This document shows, piece after piece, positions 51,288 through 60,875 of a stretch of 64,000 nucleotides of DNA. Both the position numbers and the translations under genes were made by a program. The notes under the pieces were generated by a model. The model was given only the letters and a program-made list of their open reading frames with translations, was not told the DNA's origin and did no database searches. Source of the stretch: Aquabacter sp. L1I39 (GTDB lineage Bacteria > Pseudomonadota > Alphaproteobacteria > Rhizobiales > Xanthobacteraceae); NCBI RefSeq assembly GCF_017742835.1, contig NZ_CP072392.1, positions 4,735,597 to 4,799,596 on the forward strand. The letters are read 5' to 3'. How positions within the stretch are numbered: the first letter of the stretch is position 1; each line of letters opens with the position of its first letter.

Positions 51288-52144
51288 GCCGCCCTCCCGA
51301 ACAGGCCGAGGGGACGGAAGGCCAGGATCAGGGCCATGGGTCCGAAGATGACGAAATAGGCGAATTCCGGGAACATGACCTGGCCGATGGAATTGAGCAG
51401 GCCCACCATCACCGCACCCACCGCCGCACCCACCAGGCTGCCGCAGCCGCCGATGATGACGACCGCCAGCGAGAAGACGAGGATCTCGGCGTCCGCGCTC
51501 GGATAGAGGGTCAGGAAGGCGCCGCCCACCGCGCCGCCGAGGCCGGCAAAGGCGGAGCCCAGCATGAAGGTGAGCAGGAAGATGCGGCGGATGTTGATGC
51601 CCATGGCCTCGATCATCTCGCGGTCATCCACGCCCGCCCGGATCAGCGCGCCGAGGCGCGTCTTGTAGAGCAGCAGCCAGAGCAGGATGAACATCACCAC
51701 CCCGAGGCCGAGCACGAAGAGCCGGTACTTGGGATAGAACAGCCCGTTGATGTTGATGGCCCCGCGTAGGATCGCCGGAGCGGGCATGGTGAAGGTGTCG
51801 CCGCCGAACACCACCAGCAGCATGTCGTTGATGATGAAAGCGACACCCAGGGTCAGCAGCACCTGCCGCAACTCGAAGCCGCGCACGAAGCGCAGCAGGC
51901 CCTGGTCGAGGACAAAACCCGCCAGCGCCACGCTCGCCATGGCGGCGATGCAGCCGAGGAAGAAGCCGGCCCCCAAGGTGGCCGCCACCGTGTAGCCAAT
52001 ATAGCCGCCGGCCAGGTAAAGCGCCCCGTGCGCCAGGTTCACGATGCGCAGCAGGCCGAAGATCAGCGTGAAGCCCGACGCGACGATGAACAGGAGCGCC
52101 GCGAAGGTCAGCCCGTTGAGGATATGGAAGGCCCAGCCGCCCAT
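51284..52144 (-). CDS. livH: Branched-chain-type ABC transporter permease, LivH-like
   Basis: 286 residues. The start at 52144 (MGGWAFHILNGLTF) was chosen because its ATG shares a base with the TGA of the upstream deacetylase gene; the longer upstream frame lies inside that gene. Membrane helices and the LivH hallmarks LRIVNLAHGALYLAGGYIGY and GINIRRIFLLTFMLGSAFAG, each in part, are present. It pairs with LivM. Confidence 0.93.
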   Translation of the reverse strand: MGGWAFHILNGLTFAALLFIVASGFTLIFGLLRIVNLAHGALYLAGGYIGYTVAATLGAGFFLGCIAAMASVALAGFVLDQGLLRFVRGFELRQVLLTLGVAFIINDMLLVVFGGDTFTMPAPAILRGAININGLFYPKYRLFVLGLGVVMFILLWLLLYKTRLGALIRAGVDDREMIEAMGINIRRIFLLTFMLGSAFAGLGGAVGGAFLTLYPSADAEILVFSLAVVIIGGCGSLVGAAVGAVMVGLLNSIGQVMFPEFAYFVIFGPMALILAFRPLGLFGRAA

Positions 52145-53037
52145 CACTCGGCGGCCTCGGAGAGCGCGTTCGGGCGCTGCGCCAGATACCAATCGGCGAT
52201 CTGCTCGCCCGTCATGAAGGCCACGTCTTCGTAGGAGGCGATCTTCTCGACGATCTTGCGGAAATATTTCAGCCGGTGCGGCGCGCCCATGATGTAGGGG
52301 TGCACCACGATGGCCATCACGCGGGCCGAATGGCGGGCATCGTGGTGGATCTGGTCGAACTGGTCCGAGGCCCGGTCGAAATATTCCGACGCCTTGTGAT
52401 GCTGGATCAGCATCATCGCCACGTCGTTGCATTCCTGGGTGTAGGGCACGTTCAGGATCGGCTTGGTGCGGGTCTTCAGCACCACCGGCTCGTCGTCCAG
52501 CACCCAGTCGCACACATACGAATAGCCCTCCTCCACCAGGATGTCGGGGGTCTCCCAGGTCTCGGTCAGGCCCGGCCCCAGCCAGCCGCGCGGGCGCTTG
52601 CCGACAAAGTCGGTGATGACCTTGGTGGTGCGGGCGATGTCCTCGCGCTCGTTCTCCACCTTCTGCATGTTCTTCTGGCTGAAGCCGTGGCCGATGAATT
52701 CCCAGTTGCGGTCCAGGGCGGCCCGGGCGATGGGCTCATAGGCGGCGATGGCCGAGCCGTTGATGGCAAGGGCGGCGGGCACCTCGAACTCGTCGAACAC
52801 CTCCAGCATGCGCCAGAAGCCGACGCGGTTGCCATATTCGTGCCAGGCCCAGTTGGGGATGTCCGGCATGGGCGCACCGCCCGCCGGCGGGGTCAGCACC
52901 GTGCGGGGCATGGTCTCCTTGGGATTCCACTCCTCCACATTGACGATGATCCACACCGCCATGCGCTTGCCGTCAGGCAAGGTCAGGCGGGGGCGCTCGG
53001 TGATGGCGGAATAGGCGATGCGCTCGGTGGGAAGCAT
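52144..53037 (-). CDS. PuuE-like deacetylase-fold hydrolase A (possible cyclic imide/ureide hydrolase)
   Basis: 297 residues of the polysaccharide-deacetylase (NodB) superfamily in its cytosolic allantoinase/imidase branch. Characteristic blocks are MAVWIIVNVEEWNP, PNWAWHEYGNRVGFWRM, GKRPRGWLGPGLTETWETP, VPYTQECND and HPYIMGAPHRLKY. No signal peptide. Relatives of this size include PuuE allantoinase and a Pseudomonas cyclic imide hydrolase (from memory of the literature). It therefore probably opens a ring amide or imide rather than deacetylating a polymer. It is one of two paralogues here; the other is at 53775-54653. Its stop overlaps livH by one base. Substrate unknown. Confidence 0.8.
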   Translation of the reverse strand: MLPTERIAYSAITERPRLTLPDGKRMAVWIIVNVEEWNPKETMPRTVLTPPAGGAPMPDIPNWAWHEYGNRVGFWRMLEVFDEFEVPAALAINGSAIAAYEPIARAALDRNWEFIGHGFSQKNMQKVENEREDIARTTKVITDFVGKRPRGWLGPGLTETWETPDILVEEGYSYVCDWVLDDEPVVLKTRTKPILNVPYTQECNDVAMMLIQHHKASEYFDRASDQFDQIHHDARHSARVMAIVVHPYIMGAPHRLKYFRKIVEKIASYEDVAFMTGEQIADWYLAQRPNALSEAAE

Positions 53038-53040
53038 GGT

Positions 53041-53760
53041 TCAGGCCCCGGCTTCGGCAATGGTGAGGGTGAGGGCGCCCACGCCCTCGATCTGCCCGAC
53101 GATGACGTCGCCAGGCTCAACCGGCCCGACGCCCGCGGGCGTGCCGGTCATGATGAGGTCTCCGGGCTCCAGGCGATAGGAGCGCGAGAGGTTGGCGACG
53201 ATTTCCGGCACGTTCCAGATCATTTCCCCAAGGTCGCCCTTCTGGGTCAGCGTGCCGTTGACGGCGAGCGTGATGGCGCCCCGATCGGGGTGGCCGATGA
53301 CGCTCGCCGGGTGCACCTCGCCGCAGGGCGCGGAGAGATCGAAGGCCTTTCCGGCCTCCCAGGGCAGGCGCTTGTCGCGGCAGTCCCGCTGGCGGTCGCG
53401 GCGAGTCAGGTCGATGCCCACCGCATAGCCGAAGATGTGATCGCGGGCTTCGGCCACCGAGAGGTTCACGCCCCCCTTTCCGATCGCCGCCACCAGCTCG
53501 ATCTCGTACTGGAAGTCGGTGGTATCCGCCGGATAGGGCACGGTGGCCCCGTCGGGCACGATGGAATCGCGCGGCTTCTGGAAGAAGAAGGGCGGGTCGC
53601 GCTCGTCCTCGGCTTCCTTCATCTCGCGGATATGGGCGAGATAGTTACGCCCGACGCAATAGATGCGCCGAACGGGAAAGCGCGTCGCGCGCCCGGCTAC
53701 GGGGAGGCTGACGACCTCCGGGGCCGGGACGACGAAAGCGGCTTGCGCGATTTCGGACAT
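53041..53760 (-). CDS. Fumarylacetoacetate-hydrolase-family enzyme
   Basis: 239 residues from the ATG at 53760; a GTG two codons earlier is possible. The FAH-fold signatures are RRIYCVGRNYLAHIREM, PFFFQKPRDSIV, the metal-binding glutamates in DFQYEIELVAAIGKGG, and GYAVGIDLTRRDRQRD, plus LIMTGTPAGVGPVEPGD. Members of this short group cleave or decarboxylate beta-diketo acids such as fumarylpyruvate, acylpyruvates or oxaloacetate. It sits between the two deacetylase-fold genes, with gaps of 3 and 14 bases, so all three are surely cotranscribed. Confidence 0.9.
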   Translation of the reverse strand: MSEIAQAAFVVPAPEVVSLPVAGRATRFPVRRIYCVGRNYLAHIREMKEAEDERDPPFFFQKPRDSIVPDGATVPYPADTTDFQYEIELVAAIGKGGVNLSVAEARDHIFGYAVGIDLTRRDRQRDCRDKRLPWEAGKAFDLSAPCGEVHPASVIGHPDRGAITLAVNGTLTQKGDLGEMIWNVPEIVANLSRSYRLEPGDLIMTGTPAGVGPVEPGDVIVGQIEGVGALTLTIAEAGA

Positions 53761-53774
53761 GTTCACGGAACCGC

Positions 53775-54653
53775 TCACTTGCCCCTCACGCCCTGGTACC
53801 AGTCGTAGATCTCCTCGCCATTCCACAGCAGCACGTCTCCTCGGCTGCGGGCATAGTCGTAGACCGCCTCCAGATACTTGATGCGGTGGGGTTGGCCGGA
53901 AATGTAGGGATGGATGGCCACCGCCAGGATCTTGGCGCGATCTCCGCCTTCCATGTGCAGGCGGTCGAGCGAATCCTTGAAGCGCTGCAGCCAATAGGGC
54001 GATTCATGATTGGCGATGGCCATCATGGGGATGTCGTTGTGCTCCACCGTGTAGGGCAGCGTCACCAGCGGGCCGGAGGCGGTGGAGATTTCGCAGGGCT
54101 CGTCGTCCCACACCCAGTCACCGATATATTTGACGCCGGCATCCACGAGGTTCTCAGGGGTCTCGAAGGTCTGGGTCAGGCCCGGGCCAAGCCAGCCGAT
54201 CGGCCGCTTGCCCGTGAACTTCTCGATCACGTCCATGGACTTGAAGATGGTGCCGCGCTGGTCCTCCACCTTGTGGATGGGCTGCTGGTCATACATGTGG
54301 CCCATGAATTCCCAGCCGGCATCGCGCGCCTCGCCGGCCACCCGCTCGTAATCCTCGCAGACGCGGGCATTGATGGAGAGGGTCGGGCGGATGCCCAGGC
54401 GCTTATAAAGATCGAAGAAGCGCCACACGCCCACCCGCATGCCGTATTCGTGCCAGCTCCAATTGGGCACGTCGGGCAGCAGCGGCACGCCCTGCGGCGG
54501 GGAGAGGATCTGGCGCGCCATGGGCCGGTTGATGTCCCACACCTCCAGATTGACGATGGTCCACAGCACCACGCGGGCATTGCCCGGCAGCTTCAGCGGC
54601 GGGCGGTCGACGATGGCGGAATAGGGGGCACGGTCACGGGGCAGAGTGGGCAT
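53775..54653 (-). CDS. PuuE-like deacetylase-fold hydrolase B
   Basis: 292 residues, paralogous to the protein at 52144-53037. Shared blocks are VVLWTIVNLEVWD, PNWSWHEYGMRVGVWR, GKRPIGWLGPGLTQTFETP, LPYTVEHND and HPYISGQPHRIKY. The putative active-site loop differs: EFMGHMYDQQPIHKVEDQR here against EFIGHGFSQKNMQKVENER in copy A. The two enzymes thus probably act on different but related ring or amide substrates, perhaps consecutive intermediates. It has no signal peptide. It lies 42 bases after the aldolase-like gene and 14 before the FAH-family gene. Confidence 0.8.
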   Translation of the reverse strand: MPTLPRDRAPYSAIVDRPPLKLPGNARVVLWTIVNLEVWDINRPMARQILSPPQGVPLLPDVPNWSWHEYGMRVGVWRFFDLYKRLGIRPTLSINARVCEDYERVAGEARDAGWEFMGHMYDQQPIHKVEDQRGTIFKSMDVIEKFTGKRPIGWLGPGLTQTFETPENLVDAGVKYIGDWVWDDEPCEISTASGPLVTLPYTVEHNDIPMMAIANHESPYWLQRFKDSLDRLHMEGGDRAKILAVAIHPYISGQPHRIKYLEAVYDYARSRGDVLLWNGEEIYDWYQGVRGK

Positions 54654-54695
54654 GTTTACCTCACTGGAATGCGGGGGTGGGATGGACCCTCAAGG

Positions 54696-55370
54696 TCACG
54701 CAGCAGCCTCCCGGAGCGCGGCGATGGAGGGGGACAGGAGCGGGGCGAGCCCCGAATAGAGAAGGCGCGCGCCCCGTCCGACCCAGGTTCCGGCGGTGGC
54801 GGCGGAGACGGGCAGGCCGAACGGGCGCCCGAGGGCGGCGAGCCTTTCGGCCACGTCCGCCACCGCCTGTTGCACCTGCGGATGGCCGGCATCCCCGGAC
54901 AGGCCCATGGAATGGGACAAATCGTTGGGGCCGATGAGGATGAGGTCGATGCCCGGTGCGGCCGCGATCTCCTCCAACGCGGCGATGCCCGCCACCGTCT
55001 CGATCTGCGCCACCAGGAAAAGATCCGCGCAACGGCCCGAGGTCTTGGCCACCGCCACAAGCTCCGCGCAGGCCGCCGCATCCTCCACCTGGGGCAGGAC
55101 GAGGCCGTCGATGCGGCAATCCAGGTAACGCGTCAGAAAGGCCGGGTCGCGGGTGGGCGAGCGCACCAGGGCCGCCATGCCGCGCGCCTGCGCCGCCCGG
55201 GCAAGAACCACAACCCCTTCGATGGAGACGGGCGTCCGCTCGCAATCGATGAACAAGGCCTCGACGCCTGCATCGGCCAGCGCATCCACCACCGGCAGGG
55301 CGACGCCGCCGGGATTGACCGCCAGGACGGGGCGTCCCCCGCTCACCATGCTCTTCAGGCGGCGGCTCAT
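54696..55370 (-). CDS. HpcH/HpaI-like aldolase-family protein with altered catalytic site
   Basis: 224 residues, shorter than typical HpaI (about 260), from the ATG at 55370, which overlaps the isochorismatase-fold gene by 4 bases. Family features are an Arg in ALVRSPTRDP, the metal-binding Glu in LVAQIETVAGI and Asp in LIGPNDLSHSMG. At the place of HpaI's catalytic histidine (E-H-A-P) this protein reads DCERTPVS, so the His appears to be an Arg. It may be a lyase with a changed mechanism or a non-aldolase member. It would act on a 4-hydroxy-2-oxo acid or similar C-C bond. Alignment was by eye. Confidence 0.75.
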   Translation of the reverse strand: MSRRLKSMVSGGRPVLAVNPGGVALPVVDALADAGVEALFIDCERTPVSIEGVVVLARAAQARGMAALVRSPTRDPAFLTRYLDCRIDGLVLPQVEDAAACAELVAVAKTSGRCADLFLVAQIETVAGIAALEEIAAAPGIDLILIGPNDLSHSMGLSGDAGHPQVQQAVADVAERLAALGRPFGLPVSAATAGTWVGRGARLLYSGLAPLLSPSIAALREAAA

Positions 55371-56026
55371 GGCGCGCCGACGCCTTCGGGGGCGCCGAGG
55401 ACCGCGATGACGTCCACGGCCGGCATCACCCAGCCGAAAGCGGTGCGGATACAGGCAAGGCCGGCATCGTGGAGGGCGGGACCATCCATGGTGTCCACGC
55501 AATCCTCCACCACGATCACGGCGAAGTCCCGCACATTGGCGGCGGTGGTGGTGGCGAGCACGCAGGAATTGGTGTTCACGCCGGTGACCAGCAGCATGTT
55601 GATGCCGTGGGCGCGTAGCGTGAATTCCAGGTCGGTGCCGATGAAGCAGTCATAGCGCTTCTTGGTGCGCACGACGAAATCGCCCGGCGCCTGAAGCTGC
55701 GGCATCACAGTGCAGCCCGGGCTGCCTTCCAGATTGTGGCGCAGCACATTCTTGCGGGTGGCGCTGGGGTCGTCCGCGCGGGTGCGCCAGAAGGGATTGG
55801 CGCGAATCTCCGTCTCGTCGCGATAGGAGGTGACGAGATGGATGACCGGCACCCCGGCGCCGCGCGCCCAGCGGAACAGCACATCATTGGCCGCGATCAC
55901 CCGCTCGGCCACCTCGGGCGAGGTGGGCATGGTGGCCACATCCATGTCGAGATGGCCGCGATGCAGATCGATGGCGACCACGGCGGGCCGGACCTGGTCC
56001 AAACCGAAATCGAAGGACTTCAACAC
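55367..56026 (-). CDS. Isochorismatase-fold cysteine hydrolase (amidase type)
   Basis: 219 residues. The catalytic triad of the cysteine-hydrolase group is visible: Asp20 (AVVAIDLHRGHLD), Lys122 or Lys123 (VVRTKKRYDCF) and nucleophile Cys155 (GVNTNSCVLATT). Members of similar length include N-carbamoylsarcosine amidohydrolase, biuret hydrolase, maleamate amidohydrolase and ureidoacrylate amidohydrolase. All release ammonia from small amides or ureides. It is the first gene of the 13-gene operon, driven from the region at 56027-56365. The exact amide cannot be called. Confidence 0.88.
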   Translation of the reverse strand: MLKSFDFGLDQVRPAVVAIDLHRGHLDMDVATMPTSPEVAERVIAANDVLFRWARGAGVPVIHLVTSYRDETEIRANPFWRTRADDPSATRKNVLRHNLEGSPGCTVMPQLQAPGDFVVRTKKRYDCFIGTDLEFTLRAHGINMLLVTGVNTNSCVLATTTAANVRDFAVIVVEDCVDTMDGPALHDAGLACIRTAFGWVMPAVDVIAVLGAPEGVGAP

Positions 56027-56145
56027 GTTGGCGCTCCCCCTCGGCGTGGTGCGCGCGGCATGGGCGACCCGGCGGACACTCCGCCGGCGCCTGAGCCGCT
56101 CCGGCGCGAGGGCGGCAGGCGCCGCCGATCCGTCCGGGATGATCC

Positions 56146-56174
56146 GAGTATGAATACAATTCCACTCCCGTCAA
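56146..56174 (-). promoter_or_regulatory. Candidate sigma-70-type promoter of the catabolic operon
   Basis: Read on the minus strand, TTGACG (56174-56169) and ATACTC (56151-56146) are separated by 17 bases, 120 bases before the first gene. The spacer contains GGAATTGTATTC, a near-palindrome that resembles half of the nearby operator. Confidence 0.4.
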
Positions 56175-56180
56175 CGAGTC

Positions 56181-56190
56181 ATGTATACAT
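56181..56190. promoter_or_regulatory. Candidate operator ATGTATACAT for the GntR/FCD regulator
   Basis: A perfect 10-base palindrome of the TGTATACA kind commonly bound by FadR-type GntR regulators. It lies 6 bases upstream of the candidate -35 of the catabolic operon and 176 bases from the start of the regulator gene. Two half-site-like copies lie nearby (56154-56160 and 56300-56306). Confidence 0.4.
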
Positions 56191-56365
56191 TTCGTGATCA
56201 TTTCTGAGGCAGAAATTGCCTCTGTTTCGAGCATTTTTGTTATTTCGCAGTGCAAAATTGATCCTGTGCAATTTCAATGCGCTGCAAATCCGTAAGACGA
56301 TTGTATCCTTGCGAACGCACCGGCCCTGCTGGTATCAAATTCAACGAGAACCCCTGCCGAGCATC

Positions 56366-57091
56366 ATGTCAGACACCCTCGTCGAACCCTCAGAGCCGGA
56401 TCGCGCCCCCACCCGCTCCCTCTCGGTGACGGACAGCATCCGCGCCGCCATCCTTTCGGGCACGTTCGAGGCGGGGGTGCGCATGCATGAGGTGCGCCTT
56501 TCCGAATGGCTCGGCGTGTCGCGCACGCCGGTGCGATCAGCCCTTCAGACGCTCGCCTCGGAGGGCTTGCTCGAATATGCACCCAATCGCGGCTATGCGG
56601 TGCGCAAGTATCTCACCTCCGAGATCGTCGACGCCTATGAGATCCGCGCCATGCTGGAATCCCTGGCGGCCCGCTTCGCTGCCGAGCGCGGCCTGAAGGA
56701 AGAGGAGCGGGCGGCCATCGAGCGCTCGCTGGCGGACGGCGACGCCCTGCTGGCCAAGGGCGAGTTGACCGAGAATGATCGCATCTCCTACGGCGCCATC
56801 AACTTCGCCTTCCACGACACGATCCACCAGGCGGCCCGCTGCCGGATGCTGGGCGACATGGTGCGGCTGTGCCAGTCGGTGCCCCAATCCTCGCACCGCA
56901 ACGTGGTCTCGTTCGAGCTTCTGGACGTGCGGCGGCGTCACGACGACCATCACCGCATCTATGACGCCATCATCATGTCGGAGCCTCACCGGGCCGAGCT
57001 TTTGATGCGCGAGCATGTGGCCAGCGTGAAGACGTCCCTGGTGCGCTCCATCACCGGGCGCCCTGCCCCGCTGCGCCGCGCGCCGGGCTGA
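56366..57091 (+). CDS. GntR-family transcriptional regulator, FadR/FCD subgroup
   Basis: About 241 residues from the ATG at 56366 (MSDTLVEPSEP). The N-terminal winged helix (about 20-85) has VTDSIRAAILSGTFEAGVRM, HEVRLSEWLGVSRTPVRSAL and EGLLEYAPNRGYAVR. The C-terminal FCD domain (about 95-225) has YEIRAMLESLAARFAAERG and a late H-x-x-x-H pattern (RRHDDHHRIYDAI, MREHVASVKTSL). FCD proteins bind a small acid, often with a metal, and usually repress the neighbouring pathway. It is divergent from the 13-gene operon and 72 bases upstream of the amide hydrolase gene, so it probably controls both. Confidence 0.9.
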   Translation: MSDTLVEPSEPDRAPTRSLSVTDSIRAAILSGTFEAGVRMHEVRLSEWLGVSRTPVRSALQTLASEGLLEYAPNRGYAVRKYLTSEIVDAYEIRAMLESLAARFAAERGLKEEERAAIERSLADGDALLAKGELTENDRISYGAINFAFHDTIHQAARCRMLGDMVRLCQSVPQSSHRNVVSFELLDVRRRHDDHHRIYDAIIMSEPHRAELLMREHVASVKTSLVRSITGRPAPLRRAPG

Positions 57092-57110
57092 CAGGCCGCC
57101 TCATTCCCCC

Positions 57111-57151
57111 TAACGTCACCTGCGCCGCCTCAGAAGCGGCAGGTTACGTTA
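57111..57151. repeat. Long inverted repeat between the regulator and the amide hydrolase gene
   Basis: The left arm TAACGTCACCTGCGCCGC (57111-57128) matches the complement of the right arm GCGGCAGGTTACGTTA (57136-57151), apart from two mismatched or bulged bases, with a short CTCAGAA loop. It ends 3 bases before the AGGAG ribosome site of the next gene. There is no T-tract, so it is unlikely to be a terminator. It may be an operator or an RNA hairpin that masks translation. Confidence 0.6.
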
Positions 57152-57163
57152 GGAGAGCGCACC

Positions 57164-58183
57164 ATGTGCACCAGGACCCTGTTCGTCAGCGACGAGGGCA
57201 TCGTCATCACCGGACGCAACATGGACTGGAAGGAGGACATGCGCACCAATCTGTGGGCGTTCCCCGCCGGGATCACACGCGACGGTGCGGCGGGGCCCAA
57301 TTCCCTGCGCTGGGCATCGAAATATGGCAGCGTCATCGCCGCCGGCTATGACATCGGCACGCCGGACGGGATGAACGAGGCGGGTCTCGTGGCCAATGCC
57401 CTCTATCTGGTGGAATCCCAATATGCCGCACCCGTGGCCGGGCGGCCCTTCCTGTCCATCTCGCTGTGGGCGCAATATGTCCTCGACAGCTTCGCCACCG
57501 TCGCCGAGGCGGTGGAGGAACTCAAGCGCGAGACCTTCAACCTCCTCGCCCCGCCGCTGCCCAACGGCGTGCAGACGACGCTTCACCTCGCCCTTTCGGA
57601 CGCCACGGGCGATTCGGCCATCCTGGAATATGTCGGCGGCAAGCTCGTCATCCATCATGGCCGCGCCTATACGGTCATGACCAATTCGCCCACCTATGAC
57701 CAGCAACTGGCTTTGGTGGAATATTGGAAATCCATCGGCGGCCTGGCCTTCCTGCCGGGCACCAACCGCGCCGCCGACCGCTTCGCCCGCGCCGCCTTCT
57801 ATCTGGACGCCATCCCCCGCAAGCCGGAGCCGCAATACATGGCGGGCGTTCCCGGCCAGACCTTCGCCCGCCAGGCCCTCGCCTCTGTGCTGAGCCTGCA
57901 GCGGTCGGTGAGTGTGCCGCTGGGCATCACGACGCCCGACCAGCCCAACATCTCATCGACCATCTGGCGCACCATCTCCGACCATAAGGAGAAGGTCTAT
58001 TATTTCGACTCGGCCACCCGCCCCAACGCCTTCTGGGTGCGCCTGGACAAGCTGAACCTGAAGCCCGGCGCGCCGGTGCTGAAACTCTCCATCGCCGAGG
58101 GCCAGGTGTTCGCCGGCGAGGTGTCGGAGCATTTCGAGGCTGGCGGCGATCTCCACTTCATGCCGGCCGCGCCGCCCGCGTGA
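57164..58183 (+). CDS. Linear amide C-N hydrolase of the Ntn (choloylglycine hydrolase) family
   Basis: 339 residues. After removal of Met1, Cys2 (MCTRTLF) becomes the nucleophile, as in penicillin V acylase and bile-salt hydrolases. Family features follow: VITGRNMDWKEDMRTNLW, an Asp-Gly-Met-Asn segment (GTPDGMNEAGLVANAL), the oxyanion-type Asn in TVMTNSPTYDQQL, and a late Arg (PGTNRAADRFARA). No signal peptide is seen, so it is probably cytosolic. It cleaves a linear amide such as an N-acyl amino acid. A perfect ribosome site (AGGAG) follows a long inverted repeat. It may be the entry enzyme for the nearby catabolic operon, or unrelated. Confidence 0.88.
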   Translation: MCTRTLFVSDEGIVITGRNMDWKEDMRTNLWAFPAGITRDGAAGPNSLRWASKYGSVIAAGYDIGTPDGMNEAGLVANALYLVESQYAAPVAGRPFLSISLWAQYVLDSFATVAEAVEELKRETFNLLAPPLPNGVQTTLHLALSDATGDSAILEYVGGKLVIHHGRAYTVMTNSPTYDQQLALVEYWKSIGGLAFLPGTNRAADRFARAAFYLDAIPRKPEPQYMAGVPGQTFARQALASVLSLQRSVSVPLGITTPDQPNISSTIWRTISDHKEKVYYFDSATRPNAFWVRLDKLNLKPGAPVLKLSIAEGQVFAGEVSEHFEAGGDLHFMPAAPPA

Positions 58184-58339
58184 GTTCGGCGCCCCCGGCC
58201 CCCAGGCTGGCCCCAAAGCAAGACGGCCGCGCACAGGCGCGGCCGTTCAGCAATGAGGCACGCATGGGCACCGCTCTGGCCCCTCAGGGCCGGTGCGACC
58301 TGTCTTCCAGGCGAGGGAGGAGAAGTGAGGGAGGAGAAG

Positions 58340-58415
<76 letters not shown>

Positions 58416-58516
58416 ACCGGGCCACGGACCCTTGCGGACCCGTTGGAACTGCCGCGTCAGTCGGGACAGCGTGCCCATCGGCACATGCGCCCCGTCCGCG
58501 CGTTGGGACAGAAAAG

Positions 58517-58592
<76 letters not shown>

Positions 58593-58693
58593 ACCGGGCC
58601 ACGGACCCTTGCGGACCCGTTGGAACTGCCGCGTCAGTCGGGACAGCGTGCCCATCGGCACATGCGCCCCGTCCGCGCGTTGGGACAGAAAAG

Positions 58694-58769
<76 letters not shown>

Positions 58770-58897
58770 ACCGGACCGCAGGCTGCGCTTTTTCTCCCGG
58801 AACCGGGAAAATAGCGTCGGGAAGACCTGCGGCAGGGTGCCCGGCGACTCATGTCCGCCGAGCGAGAGCGGCCTTAAAGCACAGGCCGCCGAACCTA

Positions 58898-59296
58898 TCA
58901 AGCCTCTTCGTCGTCCTCGAGGCCCTCGCCGATGAGGTCGGAGACGTCGTCCCCATCATCCTCATCCTCTTCCAGGAACGTGTCGTCGTCGCCATCGGCA
59001 ACGATGTCCTCGTCCACATCAATGTCGTCGGCCGCAGCCGGCGTCTTGGCGGTGGTGGATTCCGCGTCGGCTTCCTCGAGGCTGATGACCTCGACGTCCG
59101 CAACGTCCTCACTATCCTCTTCGACGGCGGCCGCGCGGGCTTCCCCACGGGTCGCCCCGCGGGCGACAGGCTCGAAATAGGACCGGGGATAGGACTCGCC
59201 CGTATAGGGAGAGACCACCGGGTCCTTGTTCAAGTCGTAAAACTTGCGGCCTGTGATCGGACAGACACGCTTGGTGCCGAGTTCTGGCTTCGCCAC
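58898..59296 (-). CDS. FYDLN-acid family protein (TIGR02300 type)
   Basis: 132 residues from the GTG at 59296, which has AAGGAT 7 bases upstream and gives the family's usual start VAKPELGTKRVCPITGRKFYDLN. Longer frames add unrelated residues. The N-terminal 45 residues hold the family signature and two cysteines or fewer, so a zinc site is not obvious. The remainder is strongly acidic (runs of Asp and Glu). This family is conserved in alphaproteobacteria next to aroA, but its function is unknown. It is divergent from aroA here. Confidence 0.93.
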   Translation of the reverse strand: MAKPELGTKRVCPITGRKFYDLNKDPVVSPYTGESYPRSYFEPVARGATRGEARAAAVEEDSEDVADVEVISLEEADAESTTAKTPAAADDIDVDEDIVADGDDDTFLEEDEDDGDDVSDLIGEGLEDDEEA

Positions 59297-59428
59297 AGCG
59301 ATATCCTTGGCCTCCAAAATCGAGGGGCCTCCATTGGCGAATGCGCCTGCCCATGTCAAGGCGGAATCGCAGAGGGGCGGATGGCCAGCAGCAGCGGCGG
59401 CATGCTAGAGGGCGCCCCAACGACCTGA

Positions 59429-60868
<1,440 letters not shown>

Positions 60869-60875
60869 GAGCAGC

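Larger units (their letters stand above)
56027..56365. other. Divergent control region between the catabolic operon and gntR-type regulator
   Basis: These 339 bases are clearly richer in A and T than their surroundings from about 56145 on. They hold a candidate minus-strand promoter and the palindrome ATGTATACAT (entered separately). Further elements are an inverted repeat GAGGCA-GAAAT-TGCCTC at 56206-56222, and partial matches to the palindrome, ATACAAT at 56154-56160 and ATTGTAT at 56300-56306. No gene is present. Confidence 0.5.

Noticed and set aside
58770..58897. Palindrome TTTCTCCCGGAACCGGGAAAA near 58790-58810 as a terminator of the FYDLN gene
   Set aside because: The loop would be too tight (AA) and there is no T-tract after the stem on the minus strand.
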